Shown here in pieces: positions 1 to 6,790 of a DNA stretch of 7,896 nt. The DNA is from a bacterium (lineage in GTDB: Bacteria; Omnitrophota; Gorgyraeia; Gygaellales; Profunditerraquicolaceae), in assembly GCA_004298075.1 (NCBI GenBank), contig SCRK01000014.1:1-7896 (forward strand), read 5' to 3'. The notes under the pieces were generated by a model. It did no database searches, was not told where the DNA came from, and saw nothing but the letters and a program-made list of their open reading frames with translations. The translations under genes and the position numbers were made by a program. The number at the start of each line of letters is the position of its first letter. Positions within the stretch are counted from its first letter, which is position 1.

Positions 1-2274
1 CCGATCATTAAAGATATTATTTCCGCTTACAGGATACCTATCTTTGAAAAAGAGGGTTTTGAGGCCGACGACATTATCGCCGAGTTGGCTAGAAAAGCCG
101 CCGCGAAAAAAATGCGGGTGACCATTGTCAGCTCCGACAAAGATATCCTGCAATTGGTTGATAAGCATATTACGGTGTTTAACCCTTATAAAGATGAGGG
201 TATATTTTATGACGCCTCCGGGGTCAAAGAACGTTTTGGCGTTGACCCGGAGAGGATAGCGGATATTATCGCCCTGACCGGTGACGTCGCGGATAATATC
301 CCCGGTGTCCCGGGGATTGGGGAAAAGACAGCCGCCAAGCTCATATTGGATTACGGCACCCTGGACAAAATGCTCAAGAATATATCAAAGGTAGAGCCGG
401 AAAAGATCAGGCTTGCGATATCCGAACACATCCAGCGCATAAAACTGAATAAGGAATTGGTTGATCTGCATGAGAGCCTGGGACTGAAGCTGGATTTAAA
501 GAAGGCGGAAGTCAGGGAGCCGGATTACGCGGAATTATCCAGGATCTTTAAGAAGCTGGAGTTCAAGAGCCTGCTCAAGAATCTTCCCGTGGTGGAGGAG
601 AAGGCCAGCTTTGTTAAGCTACATAGCTGTAATTCCGGCGAATTAAAAGAACTGCTCTCCAACAGCACTGAACTTTCCCTTTACGGAGAACCCGCGGGTG
701 AGCTCTTCTTTACCGTGGACGGTAAATTTTTCAGCTCAAAGGATGCCTCGGCTGCCCTGAAAGCGGCAATACCGGATGCCAAGATAAAGAAGACCGGGTA
801 TGACCTGAAGAAACTGAAGCTCGCTTTTCTTAAAGAAGGCCTGGTCTTAAACGGCCTGGATTTTGATGTTATGATCGCCTCTTACCTGTTAAATCCTTCG
901 CGTTCAAGCTACAGCCTTACGGACCTGGCATTAGAGAACCTGGGTGAATTTGTCCGTGACGAACAGGTTAACGCGAGGGAGGGCTTAGGCTTAGTGGTCA
1001 AATTAAAGCCGGTGCTCAAGAAGGCCTTGCGGGAGAAAGAGCTGCTTGGTCTTTTCGAGGAGCTTGAGATGCCGCTGGTAAGCGTATTGGCGCAAATGGA
1101 GCAGGATGGCATAAAATTAGACCTGGGGCTGCTTAAGTCCCTTGCCCGGGAGCTGGAGCGCAGGCTGATAAAGCTGATCGAAGATATTTATAAGACAAGC
1201 GGTACGCAATTCAATATCAATTCCCCCAAACAATTGGCCGGGGTCTTGTTTGAGAAATTACAACTGCCGGTGATCAAGAAAACCAAGACCGGGCCCTCTA
1301 CCGACGAAGAGGTGCTCAAGCGCCTGGCGGATAAACATGAATTGCCGGTCCTTTTATTGGAGTACCGGCAGCTGACTAAATTGAAGAATACTTATGTTGA
1401 TGCTTTGCCCAAACTGGTGGACCCGGAAACCGGCAGGGTGCACACATCTTTTAACCAGACAGGGACCGAAACCGGCAGGCTCAGCTCAAGCAACCCTAAT
1501 TTACAGAATATCCCGATTAAGACCGATATTGGAAAAAAGATCAGGCAGGCGATCATTACCTCAAGTGAAAAGAACTGCCTGCTATCCTGCGATTATTCCC
1601 AGATAGAATTGAGGGTCCTGGCGCATCTTTCGGGAGATGAGACGCTGATCCAGGCATTCCACTCCAACCAGGATGTGCATCGGCTGACCGCTTCCCTGAT
1701 CAACGATATTAGCGAGAGTGAAGTCGAAGAGGGCATGCGTGAGACGGCTAAGAGAGTGAATTTCGGGATCATCTACGGCCAGAGTTCTTACGGCTTAGGC
1801 AGGGACTTGAGCATTCCAGTGCAGCAGGCTCAAGACTTTATTGATGCTTATTTTTTGCGTTATCCAAAGGTAAAGGATTATATAGACGCGCAGATCAAGA
1901 AAGCGCAAGAAACAGGGTTTGTCACCACACTTTTAGGCAGGAGAAGGTATATCCCGGAGATCAACAATAAGAATATGGGGATCCGGCAGTTTGCCCAGCG
2001 CCAGGCGGTAAATACCCCCATACAGGGCACAGCCAGCGACCTGATAAAACTGGCGATGATCAGGATAGCGGAGGAGATCAAGGAGAAAGATTCAAAGGCC
2101 AAGATGATCCTGCAGATCCACGATGAGCTGGTTTTTGACCTGCCGTACTCCGAGCTGCATGCTTTTTCGGTAATGGTCAAGGATAAAATGGAACATGTGA
2201 TGAAGCTGGATGTGCCGATAAGGGTGGATATGAAAAAAGGGAACAATTGGCTGGAGATGGAGGCGGTCAAATGA
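1..2274 (+). CDS. polA: DNA polymerase I, 5'-truncated by the window edge
   Basis: Family A DNA polymerase that fills repair gaps and removes Okazaki primers. The frame is open from base 1, so the TTG at 85 is not the start. By alignment with E. coli PolA about 92 N-terminal residues lie outside the window; 757 residues are visible. The 5' nuclease domain (about 1-200) keeps metal ligands in EADD (21-24), SSDKD (44-48) and GDVADN (94-99), followed by the helix-hairpin-helix GVPGIGEKTAAK. The central domain (about 204-352) has a 3'-5' exonuclease-like fold, but the usual DxE motif reads LSLYGEP, the second motif reads KTGYDLKKLK without the catalytic Asp, and the third (YxxxD) is not seen, so proofreading is probably absent, as in Taq and Bacillus Pol I. 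The polymerase domain (about 353-757) has intact motif A (DYSQIELR, D531), motif B (RETAKRVNFGIIYG, K584, Y592) and motif C (QIHDE, H707-D708-E709). It ends in TGA overlapping the glgA start. Confidence 0.97.
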   Translation, partial: PIIKDIISAYRIPIFEKEGFEADDIIAELARKAAAKKMRVTIVSSDKDILQLVDKHITVFNPYKDEGIFYDASGVKERFGVDPERIADIIALTGDVADNIPGVPGIGEKTAAKLILDYGTLDKMLKNISKVEPEKIRLAISEHIQRIKLNKELVDLHESLGLKLDLKKAEVREPDYAELSRIFKKLEFKSLLKNLPVVEEKASFVKLHSCNSGELKELLSNSTELSLYGEPAGELFFTVDGKFFSSKDASAALKAAIPDAKIKKTGYDLKKLKLAFLKEGLVLNGLDFDVMIASYLLNPSRSSYSLTDLALENLGEFVRDEQVNAREGLGLVVKLKPVLKKALREKELLGLFEELEMPLVSVLAQMEQDGIKLDLGLLKSLARELERRLIKLIEDIYKTSGTQFNINSPKQLAGVLFEKLQLPVIKKTKTGPSTDEEVLKRLADKHELPVLLLEYRQLTKLKNTYVDALPKLVDPETGRVHTSFNQTGTETGRLSSSNPNLQNIPIKTDIGKKIRQAIITSSEKNCLLSCDYSQIELRVLAHLSGDETLIQAFHSNQDVHRLTASLINDISESEVEEGMRETAKRVNFGIIYGQSSYGLGRDLSIPVQQAQDFIDAYFLRYPKVKDYIDAQIKKAQETGFVTTLLGRRRYIPEINNKNMGIRQFAQRQAVNTPIQGTASDLIKLAMIRIAEEIKEKDSKAKMILQIHDELVFDLPYSELHAFSVMVKDKMEHVMKLDVPIRVDMKKGNNWLEMEAVK
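2259..2263 (+). promoter_or_regulatory. Shine-Dalgarno site for glgA
   Basis: GGAGG lies 7 nt upstream of the ATG at 2271, inside the end of polA. It decides the glgA start in favour of 2271 over an in-frame upstream start at 2247, because the protein from 2271 begins MKIALIASEVVPFAKTGG, as glycogen synthases do, with the substrate-binding Lys at position 15 as in E. coli GlgA. Confidence 0.8.
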
Positions 2275-3626
2275 AGATAGCCCTGATCGCTTCAGAGGTA
2301 GTGCCTTTTGCCAAGACCGGAGGCCTTGCCGATGTGGCAGGCGCTTTGCCTATTGCCTTAGAGGGGCTGGGCTGCGAAGTGATCATCATCATGCCCGGGT
2401 ATAAATGCGTAAAAGGCATATCACCTTCAGTCGTGGGCAAGAATATAAAAGTTTACTTTGTGGAAAACGATCTTTATTTTAACCGCGACGGCCTGTATAT
2501 GGATAAGAAGGGAGATTATAAGGATAACCTGGAAAGATTCGCCTTCTTTTGCCGCAAAAGCCTGGAGTTGCTAAAAGAAATAAATTTCAACGCTGATATC
2601 CTGCATTTGCATGACTGGCAGTCAAGCCTGGCTGCCGTTTACCTGAAAAACCTCTACGCCAAGCAGCCTTTTTACAGCAGGATGAAAAGTCTCCTGACTA
2701 TCCACAATATCGGTTATCAGGGGCTTTTCCCGGGCGAGGATTTCGCCAAGCTCGGCCTGGACAAAGGTCTTTTTGATATTTCCGGGCTTGAGTTCTATAA
2801 CCGGATCAACCTGTTGAAAGGCGGGATAATATTTTCGGATCTCATCAATACCGTCAGCCCTACCTACGCGCTGGAGATACAGGAGGCTAAGTTTGGTTTC
2901 GGCCTGGAGGGGCTGTTAAGGCAGCGCAAGAAAGATCTAAGCGGGATATTGAACGGCCTGGATTATTCCATCTGGGATCCGGCTACGGATAAATTTATCA
3001 TCCGGAATTTTTCTCAAAGGAACATAGAAGGCAAGGCTTATAATAAAGCGGAGCTGCAGAAAGCATGCTCCCTGCCTGTTGATAATGAGATACCTGTATT
3101 GGGTATTGTTTCGCGCCTGGCAGAGCAGAAGGGTTTTGACATACTAACGGAGCCGCTGCCGGAGATCTGTAAAATGGGAGCGCAACTGGTCATCCTGGGC
3201 ACCGGTGACCTAAAATACCATAAAATATTGCAGAATGCGGCCAAGAAATATCCTAAAGCGTTCTCTTTAAACTTAAGATTCGATGATCCTCTGGCGCACA
3301 AGATCTACGCGGGGAGCGATATCTTCCTTATGCCTTCAAGTTATGAACCCTGCGGCCTGGGGCAAATGATAGCTTTGCGTTATGGGACGATCCCGCTTGT
3401 TTTTAAGACCGGAGGGCTGGCTGATACCATAAATGAGGATAACGGTTTTGTTTTTTCCAGGTACACCAAGGATGAGCTGGTAAAAACCGTCAAGAGATCC
3501 CTGGCCGTGTTCGCGGAGAAGAAAAAATGGGGCTCCCTGATGAACAACGCTATGCGCTGTGATTTCTCCTGGGAGGCCTCCGCTAAAAAATACATCCAGC
3601 TATATGAAAAAGCAAAAGAAGGGTAA
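2271..3626 (+). CDS. glgA: Glycogen (starch) synthase, GT5 family
   Basis: Cytoplasmic glycosyltransferase that adds glucose from ADP-glucose to the non-reducing end of an alpha-1,4-glucan during glycogen synthesis. The 451-residue protein has the two Rossmann-like domains of GT-B enzymes. N-terminal domain: KTGGLADV (15-22), HLHDWQ (112-117), TIHNIGYQG (143-151), NTVSPTYALEI, then LNGLDYSIWDP at the domain junction. C-terminal domain: VSRLAEQKG, with R282 and K287 matching the E. coli catalytic Arg/Lys pair, then EPCGLGQ (E359) and KTGGLADTI. It is about 25 residues shorter than E. coli GlgA (477); one loss is visible in the loop after GGLADT, where NEDNGF replaces a longer acidic/glycine loop. 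It overlaps polA by 4 nt (ATGA), implying translational coupling. No other glycogen gene (glgC, glgB, glgP) is in view. ADP-glucose as donor is inferred from the family; UDP-glucose use cannot be excluded. Confidence 0.96.
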   Translation: MKIALIASEVVPFAKTGGLADVAGALPIALEGLGCEVIIIMPGYKCVKGISPSVVGKNIKVYFVENDLYFNRDGLYMDKKGDYKDNLERFAFFCRKSLELLKEINFNADILHLHDWQSSLAAVYLKNLYAKQPFYSRMKSLLTIHNIGYQGLFPGEDFAKLGLDKGLFDISGLEFYNRINLLKGGIIFSDLINTVSPTYALEIQEAKFGFGLEGLLRQRKKDLSGILNGLDYSIWDPATDKFIIRNFSQRNIEGKAYNKAELQKACSLPVDNEIPVLGIVSRLAEQKGFDILTEPLPEICKMGAQLVILGTGDLKYHKILQNAAKKYPKAFSLNLRFDDPLAHKIYAGSDIFLMPSSYEPCGLGQMIALRYGTIPLVFKTGGLADTINEDNGFVFSRYTKDELVKTVKRSLAVFAEKKKWGSLMNNAMRCDFSWEASAKKYIQLYEKAKEG

Positions 3627-4212
3627 GATCGTAATAGGAGTGACCGGAGGGCTGGCTTCCGGCAAAAGCACTGTCGCCAGGATGCTTAAAAACCGCGACT
3701 GCGAATTGATCGATGCCGACAAACTGGCGCACCGCTTGCTTTATCGCGGAGGAAGGGTTTATAAAAAGATCGTCGGTTTCTTCGGCAGCGGCATCCTTAA
3801 GCCGAACAAAAGTATTGACCGGCAAAAGCTGGCAGGGGTCGTATTCCTCCACGCTTTAGCTTTAAAAAAACTTAATTCCATCGTGCACCCGGAGTTAAAA
3901 AAAGAGATTTTCCGGAGGATCGGTAATTCAGGGAAAAGGATCATCATATTGGACGCGGCATTGATCATTGAGGCAGGCTTAAGGAGGAAGCTTGATAAAT
4001 TGGTGGTGGTTACGGCTAAGAGGGGCCAGCAGATAAAGCGCTCTTGTTCTAAGCTGGACATAAATAACAACCAGGCGGCTTTAAGAATGAAATCCCAGAT
4101 TTCGCAAGATGAGAAATCGCGTTTTGCGGATTTTATCATAGATAACAGCGGTTCGATCAATGAAACCAAAAAACAAGTCGTAGAAATAAGGAGGCGGTTG
4201 TGGAAAAGTTAG
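3604..4212 (+). CDS. coaE: Dephospho-CoA kinase
   Basis: Catalyses the last step of coenzyme A synthesis, ATP-dependent phosphorylation of the ribose 3'-hydroxyl of dephospho-CoA. The 202-residue product has the usual family length. A Walker A loop, GGLASGKST (15-23), follows the first beta strand. DAD (37-39) is the conserved acidic substrate-site motif. VHPELKKEI, the LIIEAGL segment (normally LLFE-like) and a C-terminal IIDNSGS are all family signatures. The lid region reads QQIKRSCSK, so R146 is kept but the second lid basic residue is Lys150 rather than the usual Arg. I chose ATG 3604 because it leaves the short lysine-rich lead typical of CoaE before the Walker strand; a GTG at 3559 would add 15 unlike residues. 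The gene overlaps glgA by 23 nt and has no good Shine-Dalgarno close to the start (the nearest GGGAGG is at 3571-3576, too far), so initiation probably relies on ribosomes finishing glgA. Confidence 0.94.
   Translation: MKKQKKGKIVIGVTGGLASGKSTVARMLKNRDCELIDADKLAHRLLYRGGRVYKKIVGFFGSGILKPNKSIDRQKLAGVVFLHALALKKLNSIVHPELKKEIFRRIGNSGKRIIILDAALIIEAGLRRKLDKLVVVTAKRGQQIKRSCSKLDINNNQAALRMKSQISQDEKSRFADFIIDNSGSINETKKQVVEIRRRLWKS
4188..4194 (+). promoter_or_regulatory. Strong Shine-Dalgarno site fixing the GTG start of rho
   Basis: AAGGAGG sits 5 nt before GTG 4200, within the last codons of coaE. It supports a non-ATG start for rho. The resulting 419-residue protein then lines up with E. coli Rho without offset at the P-loop and at Asp265. 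Confidence 0.88.
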
Positions 4213-5459
4213 ATATTAAAAATCTCAAGGACATGAAGATCACCGAGCTGAACAAACTGGCCAAGGAATTGAACGCCAACGGGACCAGCGGGTTAAAGAA
4301 GCAGGACCTGATTTTTAAGATACTCCAGGCCCAGGCGGAAAAAGAGGGATTGATGTTCGGGGAGGGGGTCTTGGAGATCCTCTCGGAGGGGTTCGGCTTC
4401 CTGCGCAGCCCGAATTATAATTACCTGCCTTGCCCGGATGATATTTATATCTCTCCGTCGCAGATCAGGAAATTCGACCTGCGTACCGGGGACACGGTGA
4501 GCGGCCAGATCCGTCCGCCGAAGGAGGGGGAAAAATATTTCGCCCTGCTTAAGGTGGAGGCGGTGAATTTTGAGAACCCGGAAAATGTTAAGGAAAAGGT
4601 TCTTTTTGACAACCTCACCCCCGTATATCCGCGCCAGCCGTTTAACCTGGAGACCAAGCCGGATGAGGTGTCCATGCGGATTATGAGCCTGCTTACCCCG
4701 ATCGGCAAAGGCCAGCGCGGCTTGATCGTCGCCCAGCCGTACAGCGGCAAAACCGTTCTGCTGCAGAAGATCGCCAATGCCATTACCAGCAATAACCCGG
4801 ATGTGATCATGATCGTCCTGTTGATCGATGAGCGTCCCGAAGAGGTTACGGATATGCAGCGCAATGTCAAAGGGGAGGTTATCTCATCTACATTCGATGA
4901 GCCGCCGGAGAGGCACGTGCAGGTCGCCGAGATCGTCCTGGAGAAGGCTAAGCGTTTAGTCGAGCATAAGCGGGATGTGGTTATCCTGCTTGACAGTATA
5001 ACCCGCCTGGCGCGCGCTTATAACTCTGTCATCCCGCACAGCGGTAAGGTCCTCTCGGGAGGTATTGATTCCAACGCCCTGCAGAAGCCCAAGAGATTCT
5101 TTGGCGCGGCCCGCGCGGTTGATGAAGGAGGGAGCTTGACCATCATTGCCACGGCACTCGTAGATACCGGGAGCCGTATGGATGAAGTAATTTTTGAAGA
5201 GTTTAAGGGCACAGGCAACATGGAGACCCAGCTTGACCGTAACCTCTTCCAGCGCAGGATCTATCCGGCGATCGACATCAAGCGTTCCAACACCCGCCAT
5301 GAAGAGCTCCTGGTCAAACCGGATGTTTTGCAGAAGACCTGGATCTTAAGGAAGGTGCTCAATGAGCTGAATAACGTGGAGGCCATGGAGCTGCTTATCG
5401 AGAAGTTAGGCAAGACAAAAAACAACGAAGAATTTTTAAACAGCATGAACCAGAAGTAA
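4200..5459 (+). CDS. rho: Transcription termination factor Rho
   Basis: Hexameric RNA-dependent ATPase that loads on untranslated RNA and ends transcription. Starting at GTG 4200 it is 419 residues, the same as E. coli Rho, with no insertion domain. Order: N-terminal helical Rho_N domain (about 1-47, DIKNLKDMKITELNKLAKEL); cold-shock/OB RNA-binding domain (about 52-125) with EGFGFLRS, DDIYISPSQ and RPPKEGEKYFALL; RecA-type ATPase domain with Walker A AQPYSGKT (178-185), Walker B VVILLDSITR (D265), the lysine-containing HSGKVLSGGID loop, KPKRFFGAAR and a well-kept GSRMDEVIFEEFKGTGN stretch. The P-loop Lys184 is kept, but position 181, Lys in E. coli (PPKAGKT), is Tyr, and P179 is Gln. The gene overlaps coaE by 13 nt, leaving no untranslated leader of the sort used for Rho autoregulation in E. 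coli. It ends in TAA. Confidence 0.98.
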   Translation: MEKLDIKNLKDMKITELNKLAKELNANGTSGLKKQDLIFKILQAQAEKEGLMFGEGVLEILSEGFGFLRSPNYNYLPCPDDIYISPSQIRKFDLRTGDTVSGQIRPPKEGEKYFALLKVEAVNFENPENVKEKVLFDNLTPVYPRQPFNLETKPDEVSMRIMSLLTPIGKGQRGLIVAQPYSGKTVLLQKIANAITSNNPDVIMIVLLIDERPEEVTDMQRNVKGEVISSTFDEPPERHVQVAEIVLEKAKRLVEHKRDVVILLDSITRLARAYNSVIPHSGKVLSGGIDSNALQKPKRFFGAARAVDEGGSLTIIATALVDTGSRMDEVIFEEFKGTGNMETQLDRNLFQRRIYPAIDIKRSNTRHEELLVKPDVLQKTWILRKVLNELNNVEAMELLIEKLGKTKNNEEFLNSMNQK

Positions 5460-5462
5460 GAA

Positions 5463-5468
5463 AAGGAG
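5463..5468 (+). promoter_or_regulatory. Shine-Dalgarno site for rpmE
   Basis: AAGGAG in the 17-nt gap after the rho stop, 8 nt before ATG 5477. The gap is purine-rich and holds nothing else: no hairpin or T-run, so transcription probably continues from rho into rpmE. Confidence 0.85.
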
Positions 5469-5476
5469 AAAACAAA

Positions 5477-5680
5477 ATGAAAGAGAAGATACATCCCAAC
5501 TACAAAGAAAGCACGATCATCTGCGCCTGCGGTGAGACGGTGCACACCCGGTCAACCAAGCCGAGTATCCGGGTTGAGATCTGTTCAAAGTGCCACCCCT
5601 TCTTTACCGGCAAGCAAAAGCTGGTGGATTCCGCCGGCCGCGTGGATAAGTTCATGAAGAAATACGGCAAGAAACAGTAG
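5477..5680 (+). CDS. rpmE: 50S ribosomal protein bL31 (zinc-binding form)
   Basis: Small protein of the large ribosomal subunit, located near the central protuberance and taking part in contacts with the small subunit. The 67-residue sequence begins MKEKIHPNYKE, as bL31 does, and ends in a basic tail (KFMKKYGKKQ). Four cysteines in C16-x-C18 and C36-xx-C39 form the zinc ribbon of the C+ type; the zinc-free paralogue lacks these. CHPFFTGKQ and the following (LVDSAGRVDKF) are strongly conserved in the family. It sits between rho and prfA, an arrangement known in other bacteria. It ends in TAG, a codon read by release factor 1, whose gene follows. Confidence 0.97.
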   Translation: MKEKIHPNYKESTIICACGETVHTRSTKPSIRVEICSKCHPFFTGKQKLVDSAGRVDKFMKKYGKKQ

Positions 5681-5707
5681 TTAGCAGGTAGTATGTAGTA
5701 GGTAGGA
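5680..5707 (+). repeat. Short heptanucleotide tandem repeat in the rpmE-prfA gap
   Basis: From 5687 three 7-base units run head to tail: GGTAGTA (5687-5693), TGTAGTA (5694-5700) and GGTAGGA (5701-5707). A looser unit, GTTAGCA (5680-5686), precedes them and takes in the last base of the rpmE stop codon. The tract differs in composition from the flanking genes and from the A-rich leader that follows. It is the longest non-coding stretch in the window (gap 5681-5725). Function unknown. It could be replication slippage or one copy of a dispersed intergenic repeat. Confidence 0.6.
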
Positions 5708-5725
5708 AAACCAAAAACAAAAGCG

Positions 5726-6790
5726 ATGTATGAACAACTGAAGAAAATAGAAGCCCGCTATGAAGAGCTGGAGGAGCTATTGGCCAGCCATGAGCAGATC
5801 GCCGACCGGCAGCAGTATAATAAGCTGGCTAAAGAGCTTTCTGATATCAAGTCGGCGGTTTTATTGTTTCGCGAATATAAGGCTGTGCTTAAAGAGCTCA
5901 AAGAGCTTGAGGCGGTCCTGGCCCAAAAACATGATAAGGATTTCTTGGAGCTTGCTCAGGATGAGTCCAGGGAATTGGCAGTCAAGTTAACCGATCTAGA
6001 GGCGCGCTTTAAGAAGCTTTTGGCAGGAGAGGACAAGGACGCTGGCCGCGATGCTATCGTGGAGATCCGGCAGGGAACAGGCGGTGACGAGGCGGGGCTT
6101 TTTGCCGCCGATCTTTACCGCATGTATACAAAATATGCCGCGAATAAAGGCTGGGCCATCGAGTCGATGTCCTCCAGCACTAATGAAGCTGGAGGGATAA
6201 AAGAGATCATCTTCAGCGTGAAGGGGAAAGACGCCTTCCGCAGGCTTAAGTTTGAAAGCGGGGTGCACCGCGTGCAGCGGGTCCCTGCCACCGAGGCGCA
6301 GGGCCGCATCCATACCTCAACCGCGACAGTAGCGGTGCTGGTAGAGCCCGAAGAGTTTGACCTGGCTATTGAGCCCAAAGATCTAAGGATAGATACTTAT
6401 CGCTCAAGCGGCCCGGGCGGACAACATATGCAGAAGACCGATTCCGCGGTGAGGATCACGCACATTCCCACTGGCACTGTGGTCGCCTGCCAGGATGAGC
6501 GCTCACAGATAAAAAATAAGGCCAAGGCAATGAGGATCTTGCGCGCCCGGATCCTGGAGGATAAGATCGAAGCGGAGGCAAAAAGGCTATCCAGCGCCAG
6601 AAAGACCCAGATCGGCACCGGGGACCGCAGTGAAAAGATCCGCACATATAATTTTCCCGACCGCCGGGTTACCGACCACCGGATCAATTTTACAACCCAC
6701 CAGTTAGAGGCGGTCTTGGAAGGCCAGATGGATGAACTGTTCGATGCTTTATTAAAAGCAGAGGAAGAGAAGAGGAATGAACGAAGCTGA
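5726..6790 (+). CDS. prfA: Peptide chain release factor 1
   Basis: Recognises UAA and UAG stop codons in the ribosomal A site and triggers release of the finished protein. The 354-residue product has an N-terminal coiled helical domain (about 1-105, rich in Glu/Lys/Leu), then RQGTGGDEAGLFA, KFESGVHRVQRVPATE, the catalytic loop SSGPGGQHMQKTDS and the C-terminal RTYNFPDRRVTDHR. The stop-codon tripeptide is PAT (187-189), which marks RF1; RF2 has SPF. The GGQ is at 231-233, and Q233 is the residue PrmC methylates. The loop after GGQ reads HMQKT rather than the commoner HVN(T/K)T. ATG 5726 is supported by a normal RF1 N-terminus, but it lacks a well-placed Shine-Dalgarno; the nearest AGGA (5704-5707) is 18 nt away and the leader is A-rich. 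Its own stop is TGA, which RF1 does not read. It overlaps prmC by 14 nt. Confidence 0.97.
   Translation: MYEQLKKIEARYEELEELLASHEQIADRQQYNKLAKELSDIKSAVLLFREYKAVLKELKELEAVLAQKHDKDFLELAQDESRELAVKLTDLEARFKKLLAGEDKDAGRDAIVEIRQGTGGDEAGLFAADLYRMYTKYAANKGWAIESMSSSTNEAGGIKEIIFSVKGKDAFRRLKFESGVHRVQRVPATEAQGRIHTSTATVAVLVEPEEFDLAIEPKDLRIDTYRSSGPGGQHMQKTDSAVRITHIPTGTVVACQDERSQIKNKAKAMRILRARILEDKIEAEAKRLSSARKTQIGTGDRSEKIRTYNFPDRRVTDHRINFTTHQLEAVLEGQMDELFDALLKAEEEKRNERS

Noticed and set aside
85..87. TTG at 85 as the start of polA
   Set aside because: The frame stays open and polA-like to base 1, including the EADD metal-binding motif at residues 21-24, so the gene is cut by the window rather than short.
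2247..2270. Upstream in-frame start for glgA adding eight residues (MAGDGGGQ)
   Set aside because: The GGAGG at 2259-2263 is correctly placed for ATG 2271, the family N-terminus begins at MKIA, and Lys15 then matches E. coli numbering.
3572..3581. Perfect 10-base palindrome GGAGGCCTCC near the end of glgA
   Set aside because: It codes for conserved-position glgA residues, has no spacer loop or T-run for a terminator, and palindromes of this size occur by chance.
3559..3603. GTG start for coaE 15 codons upstream
   Set aside because: The added residues (MISPGRPPLKNTSSY) are unlike CoaE N-termini, there is no Shine-Dalgarno before 3559, and they come from glgA coding sequence in another frame.
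4445..5300. Long antisense open frames across rho (141 and 114 codons) and similar ones across polA, glgA, coaE and prfA
   Set aside because: They lie opposite strongly conserved genes, have no family-like motifs and no ribosome binding site that I could see, and reflect codon bias of the sense strand.
5681..5725. Possible promoter or terminator in the rpmE-prfA gap
   Set aside because: TAGTAT and TATGTAG are only loosely -10-like with no -35 at the right distance, and there is no stem-loop with a T-tract; the repeat explains the composition better.
6411..6445. GPGGQ loop suggesting an ArfB-like ribosome rescue factor instead of RF1
   Set aside because: The full N-terminal domain and the PAT codon-recognition motif are present, and GPGGQ also occurs in accepted RF1 proteins such as that of Thermus.
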